Of a stretch of 32,220 nucleotides of DNA, positions 15,665 to 23,790 are shown one piece after another; within the stretch, counting starts at the first letter, position 1, and the number at the start of each line of letters is the position of its first letter. Under the pieces are notes generated by a model, which ran no database searches, was not told the DNA's origin, and was given only the letters and a program-made list of their open reading frames with translations. Origin of the DNA: an uncultured Cellvibrio sp. (lineage in GTDB: Bacteria > Pseudomonadota > Gammaproteobacteria > Pseudomonadales > Cellvibrionaceae); NCBI GenBank assembly GCA_946481095.1, contig CAMLML010000052.1:1-32220 (forward strand), in the 5' to 3' direction. A program made the position numbers and the translations under genes.

Positions 15665-17059
15665 ATGAAAAATATTATTGGTTTTGTTTTTTTGATGGTT
15701 TCGGTGCCAGCAGTTTTTGCTGACACCGAAGATCGTCCGATAATTGATGTTTCTGATGACGATTTTATGGTCAGTGAAAAATCAACCGGACAAGCAGGTA
15801 AAGATCTGTTTCAATTAAGCGGTTTTATTCAGGAAAAAATGGCTTATAGTTATGAAGCAGATGATTTTAATTTTTCGCAATTAAAAACAGAGCTTGGTGT
15901 TAGAGTTGATGTGAATATTTCACAGAATGTAAAAGCAAAAATTGAAACCATTGGCTTTTATGATGCCGCTTATGAAATTGAAGGAAAAGAGAAATTTCCA
16001 GCGCCAGCCTTGGATATATATGAAAGAGATTTCCGTTTGCAGGAAGCTTATCTGGATTTTGATTTAACTTCATGGTTTAACCTGAGAGCAGGGCGACAAT
16101 ATTTTAGTTGGGGTGAAAGTGAAGGGAATCAAATAAGCGATATTGGTAATTCACGTGACTATCGTGAGTTGGGGTTGCAAAAAGTTGATGATGCACGATT
16201 GCCTGTTGGTTCCACCAAATTCACTGTTTATGAAGAGGGGTGGGAATACACACTGATTGCAATCCAGGAATTCAGGGCGCATGAATTTGGTGATGAAGGA
16301 TCTGTGTATGACCCGATGCTGGCATTAAGATCGACAGGCGTTGAACTGCTGGATGCAGAGGAACCTGATACAGGTTTTCAGGAACCTGAAGTGATTAGCC
16401 GTTTGTTTATATCGCGATCATTTGGTGATATCAGTTTTTTTGCGGGTGAGCTTTACGATGACATGCCGGTGCTGTCTTATGTGATACCGGAAAATGCCAG
16501 TGATCCTGAAAGATTTTTACCGGCTTATTACAAATATCGACGTGTTGGTTTGTTTGGTAATTTTGTTGTGGGATCCTGGTTATTGAAATATGACATGGCA
16601 AAGAGTATGGATAAATCTTTCACCAGTCAGGATGCATCAACAGGATTAAGGCAGATGGAGAGTGGGCTAATCAATGCACCTGTGGAAACAGGTTATTTAC
16701 AAGGAATGATCGGTGTGGAATACAGTGGTTTGTCAGAAATGTTGATTTCCCTCGAATATTATGAAGCCAGTATAGAGGATTATGATTCAACAATTTTTCA
16801 GGATGATAAAACGACCAGAGAAGTGTCGGTTTATATTTCCCGTGATTTTATGAATGACAGATTGCTCACCACTTTTTGGGTGAACAGATTAATTGATGAT
16901 TCCGCCACTATGTTCAGGTTGGAAGCATCTTATGAAGTGAATGATGATATTGATATATTTTTGGCATTGTCAGGAATCAATACATCAAATGAAGACGCTT
17001 ATTTTTACGATTATCGGAAGACAGACAGAGTTACCTTAGCTGTTAAATATACTTTTTAA
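15665..17059 (+). CDS. Outer-membrane beta-barrel protein, DUF1302-like
   Basis: 464 residues. A signal peptide ends at VFA before DTE (~20 residues). The rest alternates polar and aromatic residues as in beta-strands and ends in KYTF, whose C-terminal Phe is the usual signal for barrel insertion. The stretch LRAGRQYFSWGES, followed by NSRDYRELG, resembles DUF1302 proteins, which have R-x-GRQ and WGE motifs near one third of the length. Genes of this type are found beside MMPL-type RND and LolA-like genes in proteobacteria. It probably gives the outer-membrane step of the putative export set. No channel function can be read from the sequence itself. Confidence 0.78.
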   Translation: MKNIIGFVFLMVSVPAVFADTEDRPIIDVSDDDFMVSEKSTGQAGKDLFQLSGFIQEKMAYSYEADDFNFSQLKTELGVRVDVNISQNVKAKIETIGFYDAAYEIEGKEKFPAPALDIYERDFRLQEAYLDFDLTSWFNLRAGRQYFSWGESEGNQISDIGNSRDYRELGLQKVDDARLPVGSTKFTVYEEGWEYTLIAIQEFRAHEFGDEGSVYDPMLALRSTGVELLDAEEPDTGFQEPEVISRLFISRSFGDISFFAGELYDDMPVLSYVIPENASDPERFLPAYYKYRRVGLFGNFVVGSWLLKYDMAKSMDKSFTSQDASTGLRQMESGLINAPVETGYLQGMIGVEYSGLSEMLISLEYYEASIEDYDSTIFQDDKTTREVSVYISRDFMNDRLLTTFWVNRLIDDSATMFRLEASYEVNDDIDIFLALSGINTSNEDAYFYDYRKTDRVTLAVKYTF

Positions 17060-17071
17060 AGGATTGCTTAA

Positions 17072-18244
17072 ATGAACCAGGACAATTGTCAAACGACAGT
17101 GTTTACAAAACCCCTCATTGGTTTGTATGTGGTATCGCTTGCCTCCGGTTTTTCCATGGGAATATTCAATCCATTAATTTCCATGTTGATGGAGCAATCC
17201 GGTGTTGAACAAATCATTATCGGTGCCAATTCCAGTTTGTATTATTTAATGATTGCACTGATGGCACCCGTCGCAGCGATGTGCATCAACCGGTTTGAAT
17301 TGCGAGCGACAATTTTTATTGGTGTTTGTCTGACCAGTGTTGCAACCATTTTATTTCCTTTTACGCGTGATATTTTGTCATGGTTTGTGTTGAGGGCATT
17401 AATGGCAACCGGTGTTTGCCTTTACATGATTGCAGGTCAAACAGGTCTTAATGTTTATGCTAATTCCGAACGGCGAGGTTTAATTGTTGCCTTGCATGGT
17501 GCTGCATTTGGCATAGGTTTTATGGTAAGCCCGTTAATTGGTTGCTATACCTATGCAGTTGATCAAACCATGGCGTTTATTTATGGATCAGCCAGTATTT
17601 TCCTGGCGGTATTTGCTGTGATGTTTTTTATTCCACAACATTCGGTGCAATACCGTTGTTCTTATACACTCGATGTATTTAAAAAAATCTCCATACCTTT
17701 ACACGGTGTTTTTATTTACGGTTTGCTGGAAGGGATACTGGTTACTCTCTTGCCTATTCTGATGGTAAGGCATGCGATAGAAACACATCTAATTGGTTTC
17801 CCTTTGACTTTATTCATGATCGCGTCAGGTGTCGGCATGATTCCTGTTTCTTATTTTGGCGATAAATTTGGGCGTCATTTGATTATTTTTGTTTCAACTG
17901 CGGTTGCGCTGTTAACCCTGATTGTTGCCGCTATGGTGAATCATCAATATACCTATATTGTTTCGGCTGTGTTATTGGGATTAAGCCTTGGAACATTTTT
18001 CCCGATCACTCTGGCGATGATTGGTGAAAGACTGTCCCAATCTGATATGCACAATGGCAGCAGTATGTTCACAGGTGTGTTTAGTCTGGGGTGTGCAGTC
18101 GGGCCAATCAGTGCCGCTATTTTAATGACATTTTTTGGTGAGCAGCATTTATTCAGTATCGTCATGTTTTTCTCATTATTATTGATTCTACGAATGACGT
18201 TTCAATCAGACACTATGAAATTGGTTTCCAGTAAACAGGAGTAA
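17072..18244 (+). CDS. Major facilitator superfamily transporter
   Basis: 390 residues, mostly hydrophobic, with about 12 predicted membrane helices. The loop between helices 8 and 9 holds YFGDKFGRHL near residue 263, the MFS motif A pattern (G-D-x-x-G-R). Length and layout fit a DHA-type (drug:H+ antiporter) efflux protein. It starts 12 bases after the beta-barrel gene, with AAAGGA upstream, and ends 4 bases before the nitroreductase gene, so it is co-transcribed. Likely role: proton-driven movement of the cluster product or a precursor across the inner membrane, possibly self-resistance. The substrate is unknown. Confidence 0.85.
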   Translation: MNQDNCQTTVFTKPLIGLYVVSLASGFSMGIFNPLISMLMEQSGVEQIIIGANSSLYYLMIALMAPVAAMCINRFELRATIFIGVCLTSVATILFPFTRDILSWFVLRALMATGVCLYMIAGQTGLNVYANSERRGLIVALHGAAFGIGFMVSPLIGCYTYAVDQTMAFIYGSASIFLAVFAVMFFIPQHSVQYRCSYTLDVFKKISIPLHGVFIYGLLEGILVTLLPILMVRHAIETHLIGFPLTLFMIASGVGMIPVSYFGDKFGRHLIIFVSTAVALLTLIVAAMVNHQYTYIVSAVLLGLSLGTFFPITLAMIGERLSQSDMHNGSSMFTGVFSLGCAVGPISAAILMTFFGEQHLFSIVMFFSLLLILRMTFQSDTMKLVSSKQE

Positions 18245-18248
18245 GGAT

Positions 18249-19397
18249 ATGGCGAATTCAGGTCGCAGAAAATTCATCAAAATAGCCGTTATTGGTACAG
18301 GTGCAGCAGCTTGTGGAATTGTTGGAATAAGCTCGGGCGGAAAAGTGAATTATTCGAATTCCGCGTACCAATACTGGAATAAAGTTTCCAGGGGGGCTTT
18401 GGAAAACGAGCAATACTTGGTGCTTTGTGGATCATTGGCAGCCAGTGCGCATAACACCCAACCATGGAAGTTTCATATCAATAAAAATACGATTGATGTT
18501 TATGCGGATTTTAATCGCAATCTTGGCAGCGCTGATCAGGATCGTCGTTTAATGGCGATGTCTGTGGGTTGTGCGATTGAAAATATTAATGTGGCCGGAC
18601 ATTATTTGGGGCTTTCGCCTGAAATTTCCATTCAACCGGAGGATGAATTTGTTAAAGATGGTTTTGCAGCAAGAATTAATTTAACGCCATCCAAAACGAC
18701 AAAATCAACAGCCGATATCAATAGGTTTAAGGCTATTTTTAATCGCCAGACGACTCGCAACACCTATCAGGACCAACCTGTTGATGCTGATGTTATGTCC
18801 AGTTTTAATAAATTAAATGATTTTCCAGAATTGGAATTGACATTGATTACTGATGCAGCAAAGCGGAATGATATCCGGGATATACATGCCAGAGCAGCAG
18901 AGTCATTTGTTAAAGATGATAAGGCTTATACAGACAGTTTGAACTGGTGGCGTTATTCCCGCGAAGAACTGCTGAAAAAACGCGATGGCATTTCTATCTA
19001 TACTTCTGCGGCACCTAATTTAATCAAGCAATATTTTAGTTATGCAATCACTACCGATGATATGAAGAGTGATTTTGGAAGAAATGGTGAGTTGGATTTA
19101 ATGTTAAAACTATTTTCGGCAACTCCCTTATGGGCCGTTATTACAACATCCAATGCCAATTCAACATCACGATTAAATGGTGGGCGATTACTTGAACGAT
19201 TGTATCTTGCTTCTGCAGAAATGGATTATCGGGTTATGCCGATTACCTATGTGACGGAGCAACCTTTGTATGCAAAAGAGTTGCTTGAAAATATAAAAAT
19301 TCCAACAGGTCATGAACTTTTATCGGTTGTGCGAATTGGCAAGTCGGAATTATTGGAGCGTTCGGTACGTCGGCAGTTAAGCGACATTATTGTTTAA
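18249..19397 (+). CDS. Acg-family FMN-binding nitroreductase-like protein with Tat-like N-terminus
   Basis: 382 residues. SAHNTQPWKF near residues 66-75 is a hallmark of the Acg/NADPH nitroreductase-like group, and NRQTTRNTY and GGRLLERLYLASAEMDY fit the same family. The N-terminus GRRKFIK followed by a small, hydrophobic stretch matches the twin-arginine pattern (S/G-R-R-x-F-x-K), so export of the folded flavoprotein to the periplasm is plausible; some relatives stay membrane-anchored. CAGGAG at 18236-18241 is 7 bases before the ATG. Lying between transporter and acyltransferase genes, it could oxidise or reduce the product during export, but some Acg proteins only bind FMN and are not enzymes. 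Confidence 0.8.
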   Translation: MANSGRRKFIKIAVIGTGAAACGIVGISSGGKVNYSNSAYQYWNKVSRGALENEQYLVLCGSLAASAHNTQPWKFHINKNTIDVYADFNRNLGSADQDRRLMAMSVGCAIENINVAGHYLGLSPEISIQPEDEFVKDGFAARINLTPSKTTKSTADINRFKAIFNRQTTRNTYQDQPVDADVMSSFNKLNDFPELELTLITDAAKRNDIRDIHARAAESFVKDDKAYTDSLNWWRYSREELLKKRDGISIYTSAAPNLIKQYFSYAITTDDMKSDFGRNGELDLMLKLFSATPLWAVITTSNANSTSRLNGGRLLERLYLASAEMDYRVMPITYVTEQPLYAKELLENIKIPTGHELLSVVRIGKSELLERSVRRQLSDIIV

Positions 19398-19421
19398 ATT
19401 GTTGAAATGGGAAATCCATCC

Positions 19422-19427
19422 GGGAGG
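19422..19427 (+). promoter_or_regulatory. Ribosome binding site deciding the AT-like hydrolase start
   Basis: GGGAGG lies 4 bases before the ATG at 19432. The open frame begins at a TTG at 19390 inside the previous gene, but AT domains normally start just before FxFxGQGSQ, and the ATG gives exactly that (MRSNIVFMFSGQGSQ). Confidence 0.7.
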
Positions 19428-19431
19428 ATAT

Positions 19432-20436
19432 ATGAGAAGTAATATTGTTTTTATGTTTTCTGGCCAGGGATCACAATATTTAAATATGGGACGGGAATTT
19501 TACGAAAGTATCCCCCTGTATCGAAAGCAGATGCATAAGTTGGATGAAATTCCAAAAGATATTCTGGGCATATCAATTGTAGATATTCTCTATGGAAGTC
19601 CATCCCGCAAACCGGAGCGATTTGACAATATTTTATATACGCATCCAGCTCTTTTTATGGTGCAGTATTCATTGGCACAATGTTTGTTGCATAACGATAT
19701 CAGACCAGGTTATCTGCTCGGTGCCAGTCTGGGGGAATGGGTAGCATTAACTGTTGGTGGTGCTATTTCAGCAGAAGATGCACTGCAGGTTGTAGTAAAC
19801 CAGGCGCAACTGGTATCGGGCCGCTGCCCACCAGGTGGAATGATGGCAGTGCTGGATAATCCAAAAATATTCAAACAACTGGCCTTACAAGATTGTCACC
19901 TGGAATTGGCCGGCATTAATTTTGAAAAGCATTTTTGTGTTTCAGGTAGTTCAGCTGAATTGGAAAAGGCCGTAGATTTTTTTGAAAAGCGGGGAGTAAT
20001 TGCAGATTATCTTCCTGTCAAACAGCCATTTCACAGTTCATTGATTGATCATTTAAAACCGGTTTTCATCAAGATCGTTGAAAAAGCATCGATTCATCAA
20101 TCAAATATTCCACTGATTTCTCCGATGGCTGTGGATACCCGCACTGATTATATAGCCGAAGATATTTGGAAAATTGTGCGCAATCCCATAATGTTTTATG
20201 ACACTGTTGTTAATTTTTTTGAAAATCCAATAAATCGCTCTGAAAGAGGATATCAATTTATTGACATAGGTCCATCGGGCACCTTGGCTAATTTTGTCAA
20301 ATACGGATTAGGTTCAAGAACCAATATTAAAACTCACACCATCATGTCGCCATTCGGTGACGACTTGGTTAAATACCAATCGTTAAATTCCATTTTTTCT
20401 CACAACTATCGCTTTCAAGAGGCTGCATCATGTTGA
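19432..20436 (+). CDS. AT-like acyl hydrolase (PedC-type proofreading protein)
   Basis: 334 residues with the malonyltransferase fold: FSGQGSQ at the start, nucleophile Ser99 in GASLGEW, catalytic His201 in QPFHSS. Two residues depart from malonyl transferases. The His before the Ser (GHSLG) is Ala98, and the Arg that normally holds the malonyl carboxylate is Gln124 (VVNQAQLV, against VKKRGELM in the next gene). Loss of that Arg fits the trans-AT acyl-hydrolase group, which removes stalled acyl groups from carriers. A transferase for a non-carboxylated acyl group is the main alternative. Its stop overlaps the next gene's start by 7 bases (ATGTTGA), suggesting coupled translation. Confidence 0.78.
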   Translation: MRSNIVFMFSGQGSQYLNMGREFYESIPLYRKQMHKLDEIPKDILGISIVDILYGSPSRKPERFDNILYTHPALFMVQYSLAQCLLHNDIRPGYLLGASLGEWVALTVGGAISAEDALQVVVNQAQLVSGRCPPGGMMAVLDNPKIFKQLALQDCHLELAGINFEKHFCVSGSSAELEKAVDFFEKRGVIADYLPVKQPFHSSLIDHLKPVFIKIVEKASIHQSNIPLISPMAVDTRTDYIAEDIWKIVRNPIMFYDTVVNFFENPINRSERGYQFIDIGPSGTLANFVKYGLGSRTNIKTHTIMSPFGDDLVKYQSLNSIFSHNYRFQEAASC

Positions 20437-21293
20437 CATATATGTTTCCCGGACAAGGATCTCAATTTTTAGGAATGGGTGAAGAGCTGCTCAATGATTT
20501 TAAAACCCTGAGTAACAGGGCGAGTGATATTCTGGGTTATGATATTCGCGAACTTTGTGTAAAAGATCCCAATAAACAATTGAACAATACCCGGTACACC
20601 CAACCAGCGATTTTTGTTGTATCGGTTCTGGCTTATTTGAAACACTTCGAAACCACCAGTAAAAAAAGTGATTTTTTGGCAGGGCATAGCCTGGGTGAAT
20701 ATGCGGCCTTGTTTGCTGCGGGTGTATTTGATTTTGAAACCGGTGTGCGGTTAGTAAAAAAACGCGGCGAACTGATGAGTCAATCAAAATCCGGTGCCAT
20801 GGCCGCTGTTATTGGTACAACTTATGACAGAATCCAAACTCTTTTGCGCGATCATCATTTTGATCGTATTGAAGTAGCCAATTTCAATTCACCTGTGCAA
20901 ACAGTTTTATCCGGAGACGCCAGCCAGATTACCCAAGCGGCAAATGTATTTGAAAATGCAAACATACGGTATATTCCGTTACCAGTGAGTGCAGCATTTC
21001 ATTCAAGTTATATGACCAGTGCACGGGATGAATTCTCCGGATTTTTGAAAGAGTTTACGTTTAAACCTTGCAAAATTCCGGTTATATCCAATGTAACGGC
21101 AAAACCCTATTTGCCTGACCAGATATCAAAATTTCTCACTGAACAAATTACCAGTTCAGTAAAGTGGACAGAAACTATTTCATTTCTGGAAGCGCAAGGT
21201 GATATGCAGTTTTTGGAGTTAGGGCCAGGGCAAGTATTAACTGGATTGCTGGCAGCAATTCAAAACCATAACAAGGCTGCAGCAGCGGCTTGA
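20430..21293 (+). CDS. Trans-acting malonyl-CoA:ACP acyltransferase
   Basis: 287 residues, a complete stand-alone AT: FPGQGSQ, nucleophile Ser87 in GHSLGEY, carboxylate-binding Arg112 in KKRGELM, and catalytic His191 in AFHSSYM. All hallmarks of malonyl-specific enzymes are present. It should transfer malonyl from CoA to the carriers of the AT-less modules in this cluster. A role in fatty-acid synthesis is less likely given its position, overlapping the acyl-hydrolase gene and followed by a phosphopantetheinyl transferase. Confidence 0.92.
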   Translation: MLTYMFPGQGSQFLGMGEELLNDFKTLSNRASDILGYDIRELCVKDPNKQLNNTRYTQPAIFVVSVLAYLKHFETTSKKSDFLAGHSLGEYAALFAAGVFDFETGVRLVKKRGELMSQSKSGAMAAVIGTTYDRIQTLLRDHHFDRIEVANFNSPVQTVLSGDASQITQAANVFENANIRYIPLPVSAAFHSSYMTSARDEFSGFLKEFTFKPCKIPVISNVTAKPYLPDQISKFLTEQITSSVKWTETISFLEAQGDMQFLELGPGQVLTGLLAAIQNHNKAAAAA

Positions 21294-21335
21294 TAGAGAA
21301 GTTTTTTCAAAAGGATCTTTAAATAGGTAAAGGCT

Positions 21336-22085
21336 ATGTTTTCAACGGAAAATGAATATCAATATGCAGGGCTCTGTGATTGTAAATACAAAGGGTTTAC
21401 GATTCCGGTTGCGGTGTCCCTGTATTTTGTTAACGATAAGTTTCGATTGCTGACAGAAAGTCAGCAATTTTTACATGCTAACGAACTGGATTATATTGCA
21501 CGGATCTCCAACCCTGATCGTTCAGTTGAATTTGCTGCGGGTCGATTTGTAGCAAAATCGGCATTAAAGCTTCTGCAGTCAGAAGCCGATTTTAAAAAAA
21601 TTAACATTGCTCGTGGTTGTTTCAACCAACCGGTGGTGGATGCGCCAGTAAATTTTGACGTTTCAATCAGTCATAAAAAGAACATCGCGGTTGCGATAGC
21701 ATTTCCATCGACACATCCTATGGCGATCGATATCGAAACGCTCAATGACCTTAATTATAAAGTTGTTGAAAGCCAGATGATTGCACCTGAAATAGAATCC
21801 CTGAAAGAAATGAATATTCCTTATGTCGCGGGATTATTTCAACTTTGGTGTATCAAGGAAGCTTTATCAAAAGTATTGAAGACAGGTTTAACGACTTCCT
21901 TTGATATATATGAAACTTACGATCATCAATATCAACACAATAGACTTAATTGCCAATTTACTCATTTTTATCAGTATCAGGCTGTTGCCTGGAAATTTAA
22001 AAATACAGTCGTTGCTGTGGTGTACCCTAAAAACGTGAAACTCGATATCAATGAAAAAGAAATTTTTCATAGATTGTACAGTTAA
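21336..22085 (+). CDS. 4'-phosphopantetheinyl transferase, Sfp type
   Basis: 249 residues. Motifs are in order: FAAGRFVAKSAL, VSISHKKNIAVA, AIDIE (Mg2+ ligands Asp132 and Glu134) and WCIKEALSK (Lys174-Glu175). This is the large, pseudo-dimeric Sfp class that modifies PKS and NRPS carriers by moving phosphopantetheine from CoA to the carrier Ser. It lies 42 bases after the AT gene. It is the obvious activator of the six carriers visible in this window. Confidence 0.92.
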   Translation: MFSTENEYQYAGLCDCKYKGFTIPVAVSLYFVNDKFRLLTESQQFLHANELDYIARISNPDRSVEFAAGRFVAKSALKLLQSEADFKKINIARGCFNQPVVDAPVNFDVSISHKKNIAVAIAFPSTHPMAIDIETLNDLNYKVVESQMIAPEIESLKEMNIPYVAGLFQLWCIKEALSKVLKTGLTTSFDIYETYDHQYQHNRLNCQFTHFYQYQAVAWKFKNTVVAVVYPKNVKLDINEKEIFHRLYS

Positions 22086-22110
22086 TATTGATTACAAAAG
22101 GAGAATTTAA

Positions 22111-23790
22111 ATGACTACTCTTAATACCAGGATCGATTTTTCAATTGATGAATTGGATTTTTTCGCTGATCTGAGTCGAGATTACAATCCGCTGCACATG
22201 GATAAATCCTATGCTTATAAAACTCCCTTCGGGCAGCGTGTCGTGTTTGGAATATTGGCTGTATTAAAATGTTTATCTCACACACGTTTCTGTGATCAGT
22301 TAAATTTAACCCGTATCAATGTTGAATTTCATAACACCATTTTTGTGAATGTTCCTTATTCTTTGGAAATTGTTGAATCATCAACCACCAGGGGTAGTCT
22401 TGAACTCAAAGATCAATCCAGAGTTTTATTGCGGCTTAAATATGAGCGAACAGAAAATCCCCAAATAGCAGGTTCCGGTAAGGATGTATCTGCACTATCC
22501 ATCCGGCAAAATGCCAAAAATTGGCAAATCGAAAATTTATTTGAAGGTCAGGAATTTACGGGTTGTTATGCCTTGGGTAATGATAAAAAAGTTCAGCAAA
22601 ATCCGAATCTCAATTGGTTTTCCAGGCATTATGAAAACACCCTGCTCATGTTAACCAGTTATTTGGTCGGTATGGAAGTTCCCGGAAAACAGGCGTTATT
22701 TTCCAGACTTGAACTGGATTTTCAAAAAGCGGTGCCCAGTGATACACATCTTCGCTATGCAGTTAAATTAAACAGGATTGAAAAAGATTTAGGTCTGTTA
22801 TTTTTGGACCTGAATGTTATCGACTATGACAACACTGTTATTGCATCTGCCAATATTCAAGCATTTATTCGCAAATCGCTTAAACCTGCTGACCTTGAAA
22901 AAATTCAGGAGAGCCTGGGTTTTAATGGGTTACCCTTGGAAAATAAAACAGCGCTGGTAATAGGTGGCAGTCGTGGCTTGGGGGCTGCACTGGTGCAGTC
23001 GCTGGCGATTGCCGGAGCCAGTGTTTATTTAAATTATCTTCATTGTGATGAAGAAGCCAAAGCATTGCAGGAATCGTTAAATGATGCTGGTTATAAAGTT
23101 AATCTTATTAAGGGATCTTTATGCGATGCTTATTTATGTGAATCGGTACGCAATGAAATTTTGGAAACAGAATCCAGTCTGGATATAGTTATTTGTAATG
23201 CCTGCAGCTCACCACAAGTGATGAATATAGAAGACGCAAGTTTTGCAGGTTTTAGTCAATACCTTGAACAAAATATCAAGCTGGTGAGTAAACCATTAAG
23301 TGTTTTTACGGAAAGTCTCAATCAATCAAAAGGAATCTTTTGTGCAGTTTCATCAATTTATGTTGAAACAGGTTCAAAAGATTTTCCACAATATGTTGCT
23401 TTGAAACAGGCTGTGGAAGGGCTGGTAAAGTCAGCCAGTGCACAAAATAAAAATATTCATTATCTGCTGCCGCGTCCACCCAAATTATTAACCGATATGA
23501 GTAACACTCCGATAGGTAGTATAGGCGCTATTAAACCAGAAAAAGTTGCCGTTGATATGGTCAGGCAAATAGTAGATATGGAGTCTGCACAACAGAATCT
23601 GGTTGTAATAAATGATTTTTCAGAACATAACACAAAAAAAGATGAAGACAATAAGCCGGATTCTAAAAAAACAGGAAAGCACAAAAAACAAGTAATACTC
23701 ATACACAATCAAATTCAAGTGCCGCTAAAAAAATATGTATTGGCGCCAGTTTTAGCATTGATTTGGTATTGCCTTCAATGGAATTTTTAG
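22111..23790 (+). CDS. MaoC-like hydratase/SDR fusion protein; 3' end overlaps the FkbH-PKS frame
   Basis: 559 residues. Residues ~1-130 are a MaoC-like hotdog domain with the hydratase-2 active site (Asp24 and His29 in DYNPLH). A second hotdog-like half spans ~165-275. Residues ~278-490 are a short-chain dehydrogenase/reductase: GGSRGLG at 285-291, Ser415, Tyr428 and Lys432 in YVALK. Together they suggest reduction of a beta-ketoacyl thioester and handling of the beta-hydroxy or enoyl product, acting in trans on the PKS or making a precursor. AAAGGAG at 22097-22103 is 7 bases before the ATG. After a basic linker (~510-530) the frame passes AAA AAA at 23728-23733 and ends in 18 hydrophobic residues with no SDR resemblance. 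A -1 shift there would fuse it to the next protein, giving about 2767 residues. Confidence 0.85.
   Translation: MTTLNTRIDFSIDELDFFADLSRDYNPLHMDKSYAYKTPFGQRVVFGILAVLKCLSHTRFCDQLNLTRINVEFHNTIFVNVPYSLEIVESSTTRGSLELKDQSRVLLRLKYERTENPQIAGSGKDVSALSIRQNAKNWQIENLFEGQEFTGCYALGNDKKVQQNPNLNWFSRHYENTLLMLTSYLVGMEVPGKQALFSRLELDFQKAVPSDTHLRYAVKLNRIEKDLGLLFLDLNVIDYDNTVIASANIQAFIRKSLKPADLEKIQESLGFNGLPLENKTALVIGGSRGLGAALVQSLAIAGASVYLNYLHCDEEAKALQESLNDAGYKVNLIKGSLCDAYLCESVRNEILETESSLDIVICNACSSPQVMNIEDASFAGFSQYLEQNIKLVSKPLSVFTESLNQSKGIFCAVSSIYVETGSKDFPQYVALKQAVEGLVKSASAQNKNIHYLLPRPPKLLTDMSNTPIGSIGAIKPEKVAVDMVRQIVDMESAQQNLVVINDFSEHNTKKDEDNKPDSKKTGKHKKQVILIHNQIQVPLKKYVLAPVLALIWYCLQWNF
23727..23733 (+). promoter_or_regulatory. 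Candidate -1 ribosomal frameshift site (A AAA AAA heptamer)
   Basis: Seven A in a row fit the X XXY YYZ rule: the upstream MaoC-SDR frame reads CTA AAA AAA TAT, so both ribosome-bound tRNAs can re-pair after a one-base slip. The shifted reading is AAA AAA ATA TGT, the FkbH-PKS frame, which is open from 23667. I see no convincing Shine-Dalgarno-like stimulator just upstream. The only obvious downstream inverted repeat is the short TGGCGCCA (23741-23748), so stimulatory structure is unproven. Confidence 0.5.

Noticed and set aside
19390..19431. TTG start adding 14 residues to the AT-like hydrolase
   Set aside because: It overlaps the end of the nitroreductase gene; GGGAGG and ATG at 19432 match the usual AT start.
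23741..23748. TGGCGCCA palindrome as a frameshift-stimulating hairpin
   Set aside because: A perfect 8-base palindrome leaves no loop and cannot fold stably; I found no longer stem by eye, though a folding calculation of 23734-23830 could still reveal one.
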